64,000 bases of DNA from Fangia hongkongensis FSC776 = DSM 21703 (GTDB lineage Bacteria > Pseudomonadota > Gammaproteobacteria > Francisellales > Francisellaceae). The stretch's first letter is position 1. Every line of letters starts with the position of its first letter. The stretch is from NCBI RefSeq assembly GCF_000379445.1, contig NZ_KB902251.1, forward strand, positions 188,645-252,644, read 5' to 3'. The notes beneath the pieces are model-generated. The model ran no database searches. It was not told where the DNA came from and saw only the letters and a program-made list of their open reading frames with translations. Positions 25,230 to 35,332 of this stretch are shown here, in pieces. A program made the translations under genes and the position numbers.

Positions 25230-28200
25230 CTAATCTACATCCACTGTTTTATAGGCTCGCGTTGGATAAAAAGCAACTGTATTTGGATTGTTTTGTTGAT
25301 CAATTTTTCCTGTAGCCACAGTTTCTGTCTTACTGAGCGCCAAAGAAAATTGCCCATTACTTTGATAACTGGTTATTTCACCTTGCAGTACTTTGCTATC
25401 ATCCAAAATTAAATAGGCTTTCGTTAACATATACTGCGCCTCACCTCCAGAGAATACATCTTTAACCGCTTTTTGAGTGGCTCTCTCTGCAGGAGTAGTT
25501 GGATTAAAAGCTCCAAGGTAGTTGCTATAAGTTTGATCAAAACCTCCAAAGCTTTTCACTAACAATGTACGTTTGGTTTTACTATCGGACATCTTGCCTC
25601 GAAGCAAACGAAACTTCTCCACCTCCAAGGTACTATTATTACTTAAAAGCTGATCTTCTACATCCAAATATCCACTATTCCCCGCATACTTATTTAACAA
25701 CTGGTAGTTCCCACTTGTCTCTTTAAAAGAAGGCAAAACATCATAGAATAACGGAGAAGTTCTAAGGCCACCTGAGGTTGTTTTTCTAGTAATTAATGCA
25801 ATAGGGTCATTATCACCTCTTTTCTTTATGCTAGAGAACATTTTATTATCCCCTGTGAATTTAGTATAACCAGCACTTTCCCCAGCAAGCTTTAAGATCG
25901 ACTCTAAGTATTCCTCTTGTGTGTCTTTTAACTTTCCAGCCACAGTCAACTGAATGCCGGTTCTATAGTTCATTAGCTCTGCCACTTTTGATCTTTGCAT
26001 TTCATTTGTTTGTGACAGCATGCTCATCAATACTAATGATGGTTTTAGATCATCCTGTTTATAGATTTTTGCTAATGCCTCATAACGTGGCAGCTCTTCA
26101 TCACTTAATTTTTGCATTGCAAGCGCCTTAAATACTTTATCCTTCCACGTAGTTAAAGCACAACCGTCTTTTTTAACAAAATTTGGTCGCGACATTGCAA
26201 AATCAAGATTGATTGCCACTTTTGCATAAAGACCCAAAAGTGTATGCATAATTTCAGCAGCTGTTGTAAAGTATGGCAAGGTGCTGTCACTTACGGTAAT
26301 TGACTTTGCGCCAACCAGTGCCATAAACTTAGTAATATACTCACTTAAATAATACGACTTACCACTATTACAAAGTTTACAATATACCGCTAAATTTCCA
26401 TCAAGTTCCCTGCTTACCCGCTCATCTAAAATTTGATCTAATTCATTACCTTGGTAAATAGGGATCGAGCCACCTGCTGTTTTTGTCTTTAAAACTTCTT
26501 CATTTAATTTTTGGAACAACTGATATAAGTTGACACAGTCATCCTTAATTAACACAAAGTCAATCAACTGGCGAAAATTCATTTCATTTTTAAGCGAGGA
26601 ATCTTGTGCTGATAAGACAAGCTGCATATAAGTATAAGCTTTATCATCGCCATTAAATAATCCTAATACCTTTTGCGAAGTCGTTAAAGTTCCGACAGCG
26701 CCTCCCTGAGCTACAGTAAATGAATATGGGAGTGTCTCAGGGTTATACATCATTGCGGTGATTCGGCTTATTTCATCCTCAAATACAAAACTGGTTGCAT
26801 CTGGCGTATCATCTTGTTTTGCTCTTAATTCTTTAAGAACTGTAATACCAGCATCCAAATAGTTTTCCATTGAGTCTTTAAATTGCTTGAAGCGCTTTTC
26901 TTTCAATGTGTCCTGCGCTTTTAAAACACTCTGATCATGAAACTCCACTAGTGTTTCACTCTCTAATTGCGGCGCATAAAGCTGTGGATTATTGACATCT
27001 TTTTTAACAACATCACACAGTGCAATATACCCTGTAATCGCTGGAGGTTCAGAAACATCTTCAATTTTTTTCACTTGTACATTTGTTGCCGCTACCAGCT
27101 CCTGAAAAACACTTAGACGCTCTTGTAACTTTAAGATCTTTCTTGCAGCCTGATAGCTATTTGTATGTACTTTGACACGTGTCGCATCATTTCTTAATGC
27201 CTCTTTCCATAGCTCAACACTCTTAGCCTGTGCACGGGCAATATCTTCAACATTCTCATACGTCTCTTTTAATACTTCATCAAAGTTATTGATAATTGTT
27301 TTAAAACTCTCTGTTTTAATAAATTCCTCTCCATATAAACCAACAACCTGCCTTAAAGCTTGCTGCACAAGATAGAGCTCAACCAAGCGATCATACTCTG
27401 TCATCATCGCTGCCACACATAAGGAGATTAAGAAGCGGAGATCTTGCTCATCTGCACGAAGATTTGCAATCTGATCAACAAGTGCCTCTTTCTCATCAGA
27501 AAATATAGCCCTGTCTTTTACATATTTACTTCCTTCTGATTGATCTTGTTTTCTAAAGATCGAACCATTTTTTAAATAATCAGCTAATTTTGTTTTTAAC
27601 TCACCATCACCAATGTCACCTCTACTATGCCCCCCCTCTTTTTCATATAGATCCTGAGTTGAGAAATAGAGCATACTATGCGCTAGCTGCCAATGGACAA
27701 CCATATCGTAACTACTAAATTTTGAAAACTGATTTAATAATCCCATTCTTGTTCTAAACATATGGTGTAAAAATGGCATTTGCTCAGGGTAGGAAGCTGA
27801 GAACATTTGCATAGTTAAATCAGAAACTTGTTTTATATGCGACTGATTAATACCAAAAACAAACTCATTAATAAATGCTGTCATTTGGCCATAGCATGCT
27901 TTACGGTAATCTTTACTGGCATCAAAGGTAATAACCTTTTCATTTGCTAAGACAGCCGCTTCAATTTCACGTAAATAGCCTTTTACCGCTTCCAAAGCTA
28001 CTGGGTATTTTTGTACCCACAATCCAAATGCATCCTCTGTAGTTGTTTTAAAACAAACCAATAGATTCGCTACTGTCTTATTAACAGTTAGATTTTTTTC
28101 TACCGTTTGATCAGTATAGATAACTTCTAATGCGGGAACGGCCTGACTAATACTTTCCCCGTCATGAGTTAAGGTAAGTTTACTATTTGCAAAAACACAC

Positions 28201-29825
28201 TTAACCTTAATGGCTTTTAGCTTCGTAATAACGCCATTTACTTTCTCTAACTCACCTTGATTTAGCTTATCTTCATCGACCATTAAAAAAGCAAAGGATG
28301 ATGAGAACATTTGTTGAAAGTACTTCTCCTTACAACTGGTAATAAATATTCCACTATCAATAGCAGGATAGTTGGGAAAAATCAGCGTTGATAAGTGAAA
28401 GGGCATATTTTTAACAACATATTCCAAAGAGCGATCGGAGAGGCTTAATGCGACTTGATCAGAAGGCAGGCTTTTTTGTGCAAAGCTCTCAACTGCAATA
28501 ACATAATCTTGAAACACTCTTAAATGTCCCTGAAAATCATATAGTTTGAAATAGCTTGAGATCACTGTCTGGCGATTATTTTTCAAAATACCAAAGAGAT
28601 TACCCAATGATGCACTATCGACAAATACATCACAGTTTTTTGCTGATTCTTGTAACTGATGAATTGCATTAATTGACGCCATATGTGCACTATGCGCTTC
28701 ATTTATATCTGAAGTACTGCTTTCAAGCTGCTGCTTGAATTTTTGAACCACCTCACCTTCTTTTAAATTTGCCAAAGTTCCACTGGAGTTCTCTTGAGAA
28801 GATTTTAGTGACTCCTGAATTAACTGTAGTGCTTTAATATTAACTAAGTTTGCAACCTCAGTATCTGTGATTTTACTTTGCGTCCCTTGAGCATACTTTG
28901 CCATCGCTTTTACAAGAGAGCCTTTCTTTGTTTGGCCTTCTGTTAATTTTTGCACAACTTTTGTAGCCTGAGTAGCGAGTTTCTCTCGGCGTTTTGCAAC
29001 CTCTTCATCATCTTGTGGTTTTCTGTATTCCTGTTGCAAAAACTCATTTAAAAAGTGAATATGATACAGCGCAATTGGCACGATATTAGCAGAACCAAAG
29101 CTACCTGAAACTGCCATTTTATCATTATGACAATTCACTCCCGGAGCACATAAAATTTTAATCAAGTGGCTGGTAATAACCGCTGTTTTCCAAAGTTTAT
29201 CATCATAGATAATCCAAAGCTTTTTCTCTTGCGAGTAAAAGCAACCACTATAGAGCTGCTCACCATCTTCTTGTGTCATCTTTTTTGCATCTTCATTCAT
29301 GGCAAGCCATTCATAATACGACACATATTCATGATACAGTGATTCCAATACTTTGGCGATCAGTTTGACATTCTCACTTTCAATATTCTCATAATTAAAG
29401 GTGAGAATATTCTTAAGCATCCTTGGGTTAAATATGTCAGTAATATAGGCATTTTTCCCTAAAAACCAATCAGAAAGGCGTATTTTGACCTTTTGCCCAA
29501 AACTTAGCTTCTCTTGCACTTTTTCAAACTCAGATTGTGAAACCTGAGAGCCCATTTTTACCGCAACATCAAAAGCACGCTCGTTATAGCCTGAGCTGAC
29601 CATCTTCTTAAGCCATAGTTTTTTCTCATCAAAGAATGCTCGATATGCCTCAGCTTCAGAGGGCTTGGCAACGATGACAACCGTGTCAAAATCGGCTACT
29701 GCATACTTTGCTTCTACCTCCTCAGAAGCACTAAGACGTTTTCTTACCTGTGCGTAACCATCTAGCATTTCATTGGCTTTTGATGCCATTGTGGCTAATT
29801 GAATCGCTCCTGTTAATAAACCCAT
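25230..29825 (-). CDS. Giant T6SS-locus protein, 1,531 aa, paralogue of the next gene
   Basis: I do not recognise a characterised domain. The protein is soluble, largely helical, with no signal peptide. It is related along its length to the 1,667-residue product of 29850-34853. Matching blocks in order are VVIVAKPSEAEAYRAFFDEK (about 48), WFLGKNAYITDIFNPRML (about 118), LYHIHFLNEFL (about 250), YPEQMPFLHHMFRTRMGLL (about 685) and MMTEYDRLVELYLVQQALRQVVGLYGEEF (about 805). It lies 9 bp before pdpA with AAAAAGGAG upstream of its start, so it is co-expressed with the spike. In Francisella the large FPI proteins outside the core are PdpC (about 1,330) and PdpD (about 1,200), which are effectors. 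These two could be functional counterparts, but I see no clear sequence match. Confidence 0.75.
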   Translation of the reverse strand: MGLLTGAIQLATMASKANEMLDGYAQVRKRLSASEEVEAKYAVADFDTVVIVAKPSEAEAYRAFFDEKKLWLKKMVSSGYNERAFDVAVKMGSQVSQSEFEKVQEKLSFGQKVKIRLSDWFLGKNAYITDIFNPRMLKNILTFNYENIESENVKLIAKVLESLYHEYVSYYEWLAMNEDAKKMTQEDGEQLYSGCFYSQEKKLWIIYDDKLWKTAVITSHLIKILCAPGVNCHNDKMAVSGSFGSANIVPIALYHIHFLNEFLQQEYRKPQDDEEVAKRREKLATQATKVVQKLTEGQTKKGSLVKAMAKYAQGTQSKITDTEVANLVNIKALQLIQESLKSSQENSSGTLANLKEGEVVQKFKQQLESSTSDINEAHSAHMASINAIHQLQESAKNCDVFVDSASLGNLFGILKNNRQTVISSYFKLYDFQGHLRVFQDYVIAVESFAQKSLPSDQVALSLSDRSLEYVVKNMPFHLSTLIFPNYPAIDSGIFITSCKEKYFQQMFSSSFAFLMVDEDKLNQGELEKVNGVITKLKAIKVKCVFANSKLTLTHDGESISQAVPALEVIYTDQTVEKNLTVNKTVANLLVCFKTTTEDAFGLWVQKYPVALEAVKGYLREIEAAVLANEKVITFDASKDYRKACYGQMTAFINEFVFGINQSHIKQVSDLTMQMFSASYPEQMPFLHHMFRTRMGLLNQFSKFSSYDMVVHWQLAHSMLYFSTQDLYEKEGGHSRGDIGDGELKTKLADYLKNGSIFRKQDQSEGSKYVKDRAIFSDEKEALVDQIANLRADEQDLRFLISLCVAAMMTEYDRLVELYLVQQALRQVVGLYGEEFIKTESFKTIINNFDEVLKETYENVEDIARAQAKSVELWKEALRNDATRVKVHTNSYQAARKILKLQERLSVFQELVAATNVQVKKIEDVSEPPAITGYIALCDVVKKDVNNPQLYAPQLESETLVEFHDQSVLKAQDTLKEKRFKQFKDSMENYLDAGITVLKELRAKQDDTPDATSFVFEDEISRITAMMYNPETLPYSFTVAQGGAVGTLTTSQKVLGLFNGDDKAYTYMQLVLSAQDSSLKNEMNFRQLIDFVLIKDDCVNLYQLFQKLNEEVLKTKTAGGSIPIYQGNELDQILDERVSRELDGNLAVYCKLCNSGKSYYLSEYITKFMALVGAKSITVSDSTLPYFTTAAEIMHTLLGLYAKVAINLDFAMSRPNFVKKDGCALTTWKDKVFKALAMQKLSDEELPRYEALAKIYKQDDLKPSLVLMSMLSQTNEMQRSKVAELMNYRTGIQLTVAGKLKDTQEEYLESILKLAGESAGYTKFTGDNKMFSSIKKRGDNDPIALITRKTTSGGLRTSPLFYDVLPSFKETSGNYQLLNKYAGNSGYLDVEDQLLSNNSTLEVEKFRLLRGKMSDSKTKRTLLVKSFGGFDQTYSNYLGAFNPTTPAERATQKAVKDVFSGGEAQYMLTKAYLILDDSKVLQGEITSYQSNGQFSLALSKTETVATGKIDQQNNPNTVAFYPTRAYKTVDVD

Positions 29826-29849
29826 TGCAAACTCCTTTTTACGATTAAT

Positions 29850-32800
29850 TTATGATAATGCCCCATTAAAATCATGAAAATATTTTTTAAGCTTATATAA
29901 TCTTTGACTCGTATGAGAATAGGACTGCACCTTAATAGAATCATATTTTTTAAACAACCCATTAGGGTCAAGTAGATCCTTACCACTGAGCTCGGAGTCA
30001 AACCAGTTTAAGCCTGAGTCTAGAGCCATTCTTTCACCAAGAAACACTCCTTTACCTTTCGATTCACTCGCTGACTCATACACACTTTCATCTAATAATC
30101 GATTCATGGCCGTTTGATGAGCACTTTTTTCTGTTGATTCCGAGGCAGTAACCAGCTCGAATGGACAAACAAAATCACTGTTAAAGGCCTCATATAATTG
30201 TCTATATATTGGCTCATACTCTGTGTCAATCAGCCCAAATTTATCTAACTTACAATCCGTAACCTTAAGAATTTTTTCAGATAGCCCTTTTGAGTTTACT
30301 GTTGTTTTTGTATCAAAAACATACGAGGTTTTTGCTAAATAGCCCATCATTAAAACACTTGCTGCAACAGTTATAGAGCTAGTGTGATCAGGCAATGAGC
30401 TCTTGTTTATAGCTTTGCTACCAATTGCATCCAACAGTATCTGAACTTCTCGATTAATTAAAGTATAAAAAGCGGGGTAGGATAAAACAGTTAGTGCATG
30501 TTTTAGGTTTTTCAGCCTCACAGGACGCCCACTGTCGCTGCCAGTCACCGCTTTTAAAAACTTGCCTGAATAGGCCTGACTATTTGACATCCGTGTAATA
30601 GGAACATACTCTGACTCTGAGAAACGCTCTGGGTTCCAACCTAATTGTCCTTTATCTCCTGAGCCGAATATGCCACTAGAAGTGGTAACAAAATCTGGTG
30701 CAGTTACCGATAACCCATTTTTAACAAACTGAAAATATGATACTTTTCTCTCAGCAGAAGTAGATTTAGGTATCATAACACCTGTTGCCTTTAATAGTTT
30801 AACAACATTTTGAGCACTTTGATAAAGGCTACTTGAAGCCAGTCTTTCTTGAATATGTGTAACGCTTTGTGAGGCTCTGTATTGGATTCTGGTGCTAGCA
30901 CTCTCTTGCGCTGAACGCACTGAAAAAATCTCAAGCAAAGCTTTTAATGCTTTATGGATATTCTCTTGAATAACGGGGATAGTAAGCTCAATTTGCTGTT
31001 TCACTGTTTGTCGTTTTGAGGCATCACAATCTGTACATAAAGCTTTAATCACCATTGCCTCTTGGACAGATATTTCTTTTTTACGACAACGCTCTTCTTC
31101 ATTAAGAGCTTTTAACGCAATGGGCTTAAAATTAGTACCAAATGCTTCAAAAAAATCCTCCGTATTAGCTGAAAGAACAGTATATAAGCCAAATAGGATA
31201 TAGTACATAGGGCCTGGCATATCTGCCTCATCATAGCGAAAATAATCAGCAATATTATCAATAATTTGATTATAGCGGACATCATCCTCAATCCCTTCAG
31301 ACAGCGTCCCTGAAAGAGGCTTTATTTTTTTATATAAAAAATCAGATTGTAAAATAGTGTAAACCAAAATGGCTGTAATTGTTTTTTTCATTGCTTTTGG
31401 CTGTAATTTAAAGCTTGAAAACAATAATTTCACCTGCCTGATTTGTTCTAACAAGCTTGCACGCATAGGGTTATCTTCTTCATCAAGGAAGTGTAACCAT
31501 ATTACCAATTTATTAAAGTCAGTTATTGTAAAGTGTCCTTTTCTCGCATCTTGCGCTGACTCTAATAACAGCCAGTCAATCATATAATCAGGACGATAGC
31601 CTAATACTAACTCCTTATTAATATCCATAAACAACTGTGAAGGTGTTGCATACTCTGTATCATCCTCAGTTAATAGGTAATCTTGTCCTTCATCATCTAG
31701 AAAAGCACACATTAAAAACTTTGTATCAACACTAGAGAGCAAAAAGTTGCGAAGCGGTATTGGATGTGTGCTAAAAAGTGTCCACATTCCACCTCTTAAC
31801 ATGCTATAAAAAAACATCTTTGTTTCAAGAGGGTACTTATGCTCTGAACATATTTCAGCCACCTGTTTCTCTAATGCCTCCTTTTCTTTTTGGACATTAG
31901 ACTCCATGGACTCTTGTGTGATAATCGCAGAGTTAACAAAAGTCCCATAGTCAAACTCCTTTCCAGCTTGAGAATAAGGCGCTGCTTTTATTTGCTGGTT
32001 AAGGTAATGATTAATATTGGTCAATAAAGTCAAGTATGCTTGTTGTTTGATTTCGACCTTTTCCTCATCATGAAGATACATCTTGGCTTTTTTAACATAG
32101 GTTGCGGCCATATTTCCATGCTTTTGTAAACTATTTGACAATACCATTAAGCGCGGTTTTACATCGACATATACTTTCTTCAACGATTCTAGCCAATAAT
32201 TACTATCAATCGATTCAGCATAACGCTCAAGCTCTGGTAAAAGCTGGTATATTACTGCCTCAAGCACTTGCCCTAGACTTTCCTCATCTTGATACATTTT
32301 TTGCAGTTGATCGGTAAATGCAGGCTTATGGAATATCATGCTTCCATATTGCTTAATCATACTGGAAGCTGAACGCTTTGCAATATCCAACAAAACTAAA
32401 CGCTCAAATACCGAAATCATAGTTGCAAGAGACAACGCTAAAACTGGCAGCAGTGCATCTTTAGAATTTTCTGCAATTGCCTTAACAACTTTATTTCTTT
32501 GCGCATCTTCAATAACTTCAACTTTTGATTTATCAAAACACTTTTGATAGCGTGTAATATAATTTGTAATTAAGGTTTTTAACTTCTTATCAACACCTTT
32601 ATCCTCAACATCATCACCACTAACGTATAGATGTTTTTTTATTGCTTGGTTTGCTTTATCCACAGAATCTCTTGCATAATGAGATACAAAAGAGTGCACA
32701 CACATGCTGTAGGTATAATCTAAAAGCAGATAAAATGGTGTTACTCCTGTAATTTCAAGTGATTGAGGGCTTAATGCTGTGCGCTTTCTAAATAAAAACT

Positions 32801-34853
32801 GAAGCATTGGCATTTCAAGCGGAAAACAGCTCGAAATGACTTTTTCCAAGTCATCAGAACTTTGCTTCATATGTTTTTTCACTTCACCAAGTGTTTCTTC
32901 TTGTAATAAACTTGATACATCATCACCAAAACCTTTAGTTGACTCAGAGTCTTCTCTAGCACTTTCAACAATCGCACTTTTAGGCTTCGCTGCCATTGCT
33001 ACGATTGTCAACACTTTATCAACCCAAGCCTTAACAACTGGAATTTGCTCTATATCTACAAATTCAACAAATAGTTTATCTAATTTCACCTTATTTGAAT
33101 TAAATCCAGCAACACCTGAACTTGCTTTCCCTAGAGAAATTTTATAAGCATCTGGCGACTCTTCTACACCAAATAATAAAGAAAGGATTTTTGCCTTATT
33201 AGCCTCAATATTTCCAAACTTAACATTCACGATTTCGTAAATATATGTTTCTGGCTTTTCAGTCAAGTTTACAGATAGAGTAATTTCAATTTCATTATCT
33301 GTATAACCACTACCAAGAACAGAAGTAAGCTTCTCATTTTCCTTGATCCCCTTAACATCCTCAAAAAAAGCATCGTAATAAACAAACATCTTAAGGTATA
33401 AATGGCCAATAAAGGTGTTTAGCAAGGTACTATTTAATGAAATATCATTATAGCTAAACAACAATCGCATAATTGGTCTGACTAGATCATAATAGTAGTT
33501 CATAAGTGGCATTGACTCATGAATATGCTTTAGCATTGCCGTTGGCGCGCCAGATTCCACTTTGTATAAAATGCTTTGAAAATATGATTGAGAAAGCCTT
33601 GCCACTTCAAAAGGTGGAATGGCCTTTTTAAATTTGCCACCTAAATCTGAACCTCCCAACATGGTGCTGCCAAAGTTGCCACCAAAGAATTTCCATTTCT
33701 TAGCATTTGGGTTTTCTTTCATCATCTGTTTAGAAGCTTCGATTGCTTTGGCATTTTGCGCTAAAAGTTTTTGCATTTGATCATAATGCCCCTTTTGCTC
33801 AGCGACATCATTCACAAATGATTTTACCTGCGTCATGCTGGAAGAAATATTGCTAAAGGATTGTTTCGCAAGCAAGCTTGCAACGCTGGAAGATGGCGCG
33901 GCATTCATATAAGAGACTTCTTTTACCTGCTGGTCGCCCACACTGCCTAACACATTCGATATTTTCTTAAGATGTGCGTTACTACTTTTCCCTAACACCT
34001 CAACTAAATGTTTGGTTGCACTTCTAAATGACTCAGATCGTTCAGTTAAATTCTTTTCTTGCTTTTGCTCCAAAAGTGGAATGGCAATAGAGGTCACATA
34101 TTCATTTAAATGATCAACATGCGCATAAAGTGTTGGATAAACAAGACCACCATTTTGATACAAATAGTGTGTCATATTAAGCATATTATACAAGTGATTG
34201 GTAATCATGAATAAAAGCACAATATCCAAAGAAACAAAGGTATAAACTGTGCCACTTTTATTAACCATCGTCGAGATATCAGCATCACTTTTGGCTTCAG
34301 AGAGTTTCTTCGGATCTAAAGAGTTTGCCGTATGAACTTGCAAAAAGGTCACAAGATCAGCGAATACCATAATTAAATCACGTTTTACATCATCAAGCTC
34401 AAAGAAGTTACTACCTGTGTCGATGCGCCCGCTTTTAGAAGCAATAGCAAGCTTATAAGGCGCAAGTCCATCAGTTAGAAAAACACGCTTCCCTGTAAGG
34501 TAAGCCCACATTTTCTTAGAGGTTTCACGAATTCCCCAACTTTCAGACAAAAAACTATGTGCTGCCTTTGAGTTTTCGCTACCAAATTGCATGCGACATT
34601 GTAAAGAATTTGTTTCAATTGTATTCAAAGACCCCTTAAGTCCTTCTTGTATTTCGCTTGTTTTTCCATCAAAAAATTCCACGTATTGCTGAATGATTTG
34701 TGGATCGACAACGATTAGTGAAACATCTTCAATTTTCGTATTATCATTGACCTCTTCAATGGAGCCAAAACTATTATATGCTTCTTGCATCGTCTGATAC
34801 CCAAGCTTTGCAACTGGTGAAAAGCTTGCAATCGAAAATGGCATTCCTATCAT
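29850..34853 (-). CDS. Giant T6SS-locus protein, 1,667 aa, first gene of the spike operon
   Basis: This is the largest gene of the window and the first in the 21.5-kb minus-strand T6SS operon. There is no known domain, signal peptide or clear membrane helix. Blocks matching the downstream paralogue are LIVVDPQIIQQYVEFFDGK (about 47), MWAYLTGKRVFLTDGLAPYKL (about 117), LYAHVDHLNEYV (about 240), FPLEMPMLQFLFRKRTALS (about 683) and MISVFERLVLLDIAKRSASSMIKQYGSMIF (about 815). A block near residues 385-420 reads KKWKFFGGNFGSTMLGGSDLGGKFK, Gly-rich. The start has AAAGGA upstream. The C-terminus is more hydrophilic than the paralogue's. Effector, cargo or structural scaffold are all possible. Confidence 0.75.
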   Translation of the reverse strand: MIGMPFSIASFSPVAKLGYQTMQEAYNSFGSIEEVNDNTKIEDVSLIVVDPQIIQQYVEFFDGKTSEIQEGLKGSLNTIETNSLQCRMQFGSENSKAAHSFLSESWGIRETSKKMWAYLTGKRVFLTDGLAPYKLAIASKSGRIDTGSNFFELDDVKRDLIMVFADLVTFLQVHTANSLDPKKLSEAKSDADISTMVNKSGTVYTFVSLDIVLLFMITNHLYNMLNMTHYLYQNGGLVYPTLYAHVDHLNEYVTSIAIPLLEQKQEKNLTERSESFRSATKHLVEVLGKSSNAHLKKISNVLGSVGDQQVKEVSYMNAAPSSSVASLLAKQSFSNISSSMTQVKSFVNDVAEQKGHYDQMQKLLAQNAKAIEASKQMMKENPNAKKWKFFGGNFGSTMLGGSDLGGKFKKAIPPFEVARLSQSYFQSILYKVESGAPTAMLKHIHESMPLMNYYYDLVRPIMRLLFSYNDISLNSTLLNTFIGHLYLKMFVYYDAFFEDVKGIKENEKLTSVLGSGYTDNEIEITLSVNLTEKPETYIYEIVNVKFGNIEANKAKILSLLFGVEESPDAYKISLGKASSGVAGFNSNKVKLDKLFVEFVDIEQIPVVKAWVDKVLTIVAMAAKPKSAIVESAREDSESTKGFGDDVSSLLQEETLGEVKKHMKQSSDDLEKVISSCFPLEMPMLQFLFRKRTALSPQSLEITGVTPFYLLLDYTYSMCVHSFVSHYARDSVDKANQAIKKHLYVSGDDVEDKGVDKKLKTLITNYITRYQKCFDKSKVEVIEDAQRNKVVKAIAENSKDALLPVLALSLATMISVFERLVLLDIAKRSASSMIKQYGSMIFHKPAFTDQLQKMYQDEESLGQVLEAVIYQLLPELERYAESIDSNYWLESLKKVYVDVKPRLMVLSNSLQKHGNMAATYVKKAKMYLHDEEKVEIKQQAYLTLLTNINHYLNQQIKAAPYSQAGKEFDYGTFVNSAIITQESMESNVQKEKEALEKQVAEICSEHKYPLETKMFFYSMLRGGMWTLFSTHPIPLRNFLLSSVDTKFLMCAFLDDEGQDYLLTEDDTEYATPSQLFMDINKELVLGYRPDYMIDWLLLESAQDARKGHFTITDFNKLVIWLHFLDEEDNPMRASLLEQIRQVKLLFSSFKLQPKAMKKTITAILVYTILQSDFLYKKIKPLSGTLSEGIEDDVRYNQIIDNIADYFRYDEADMPGPMYYILFGLYTVLSANTEDFFEAFGTNFKPIALKALNEEERCRKKEISVQEAMVIKALCTDCDASKRQTVKQQIELTIPVIQENIHKALKALLEIFSVRSAQESASTRIQYRASQSVTHIQERLASSSLYQSAQNVVKLLKATGVMIPKSTSAERKVSYFQFVKNGLSVTAPDFVTTSSGIFGSGDKGQLGWNPERFSESEYVPITRMSNSQAYSGKFLKAVTGSDSGRPVRLKNLKHALTVLSYPAFYTLINREVQILLDAIGSKAINKSSLPDHTSSITVAASVLMMGYLAKTSYVFDTKTTVNSKGLSEKILKVTDCKLDKFGLIDTEYEPIYRQLYEAFNSDFVCPFELVTASESTEKSAHQTAMNRLLDESVYESASESKGKGVFLGERMALDSGLNWFDSELSGKDLLDPNGLFKKYDSIKVQSYSHTSQRLYKLKKYFHDFNGALS

Positions 34854-34942
34854 GACAATAATCCTTTATTTCTATCCGTGACACTCACCACCCATATTTT
34901 ATCTGTGAAATCGTTTCAGATAAATATGAACTACCCATAATT

Positions 34943-34978
34943 AATCTACCCAGAATTTTGCTTGTTGGTCAAGCAAAA
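34943..34978 (-). promoter_or_regulatory. Promoter and operator-like dyad of the T6SS spike operon
   Basis: On the minus strand there is a -35 TTGACC (34967-34972), an 18-bp spacer and a -10 TAGATT (34943-34948). A perfect 9-bp inverted repeat, TTTTGCTTG (34956-34964) and CAAGCAAAA (34970-34978) with a TTGGT centre, covers the -35 and half of the spacer. A dyad in this position is typical of a repressor operator. The regulator is unknown. Confidence 0.6.
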
Positions 34979-35176
34979 AGAATCGCTTGTCAGACAACAA
35001 ATTTAATAATCGCCCAAAGTGTATATGTAAATTTACTATTATATCATCACAATATTTAATAAACCTCTGCCGCATTGCACAAAAATAATACAGCTAAAAA
35101 TAAACATGCTTAATTACGTAGTATTACTGTTTCTATCAACAAGAAAGAATAAGAGAATAAAATATTTGTTTCTTTT

Positions 35177-35221
35177 TTGGTGCCAAAGGATTGACGCCAA
35201 ACAAATTATGCAGGTATAGTA
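35177..35221 (+). promoter_or_regulatory. Promoter of the iglABCD operon with adjacent dyad
   Basis: TTGACG (35192-35197) and TATAGA (35216-35221) are 18 bp apart. The near-palindrome TTTGGTGCCAAA (35177-35188) ends 4 bp before the -35, and its right half recurs as GCCAAA just after the -35. This places an activator- or repressor-type site at about -40 to -55. The rest of the 34854-35332 divergent region is AT-rich and without ORFs. Confidence 0.5.
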
Positions 35222-35332
35222 AGTCTTACGAAGATTGGTCAATTGTGTAACACAAAAGAGTTAATTTCTCTACACAGATTGAGACAATCGCTAGGGAGTG
35301 TATCCACACAGACAATAGATAAGGATGTAACT

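Noticed and set aside
34854..35332. Origin, attachment site or CRISPR array in the divergent T6SS region
   Set aside because: The repeats are single short dyads. There are no regularly spaced repeats, DnaA boxes or tRNA fragments.
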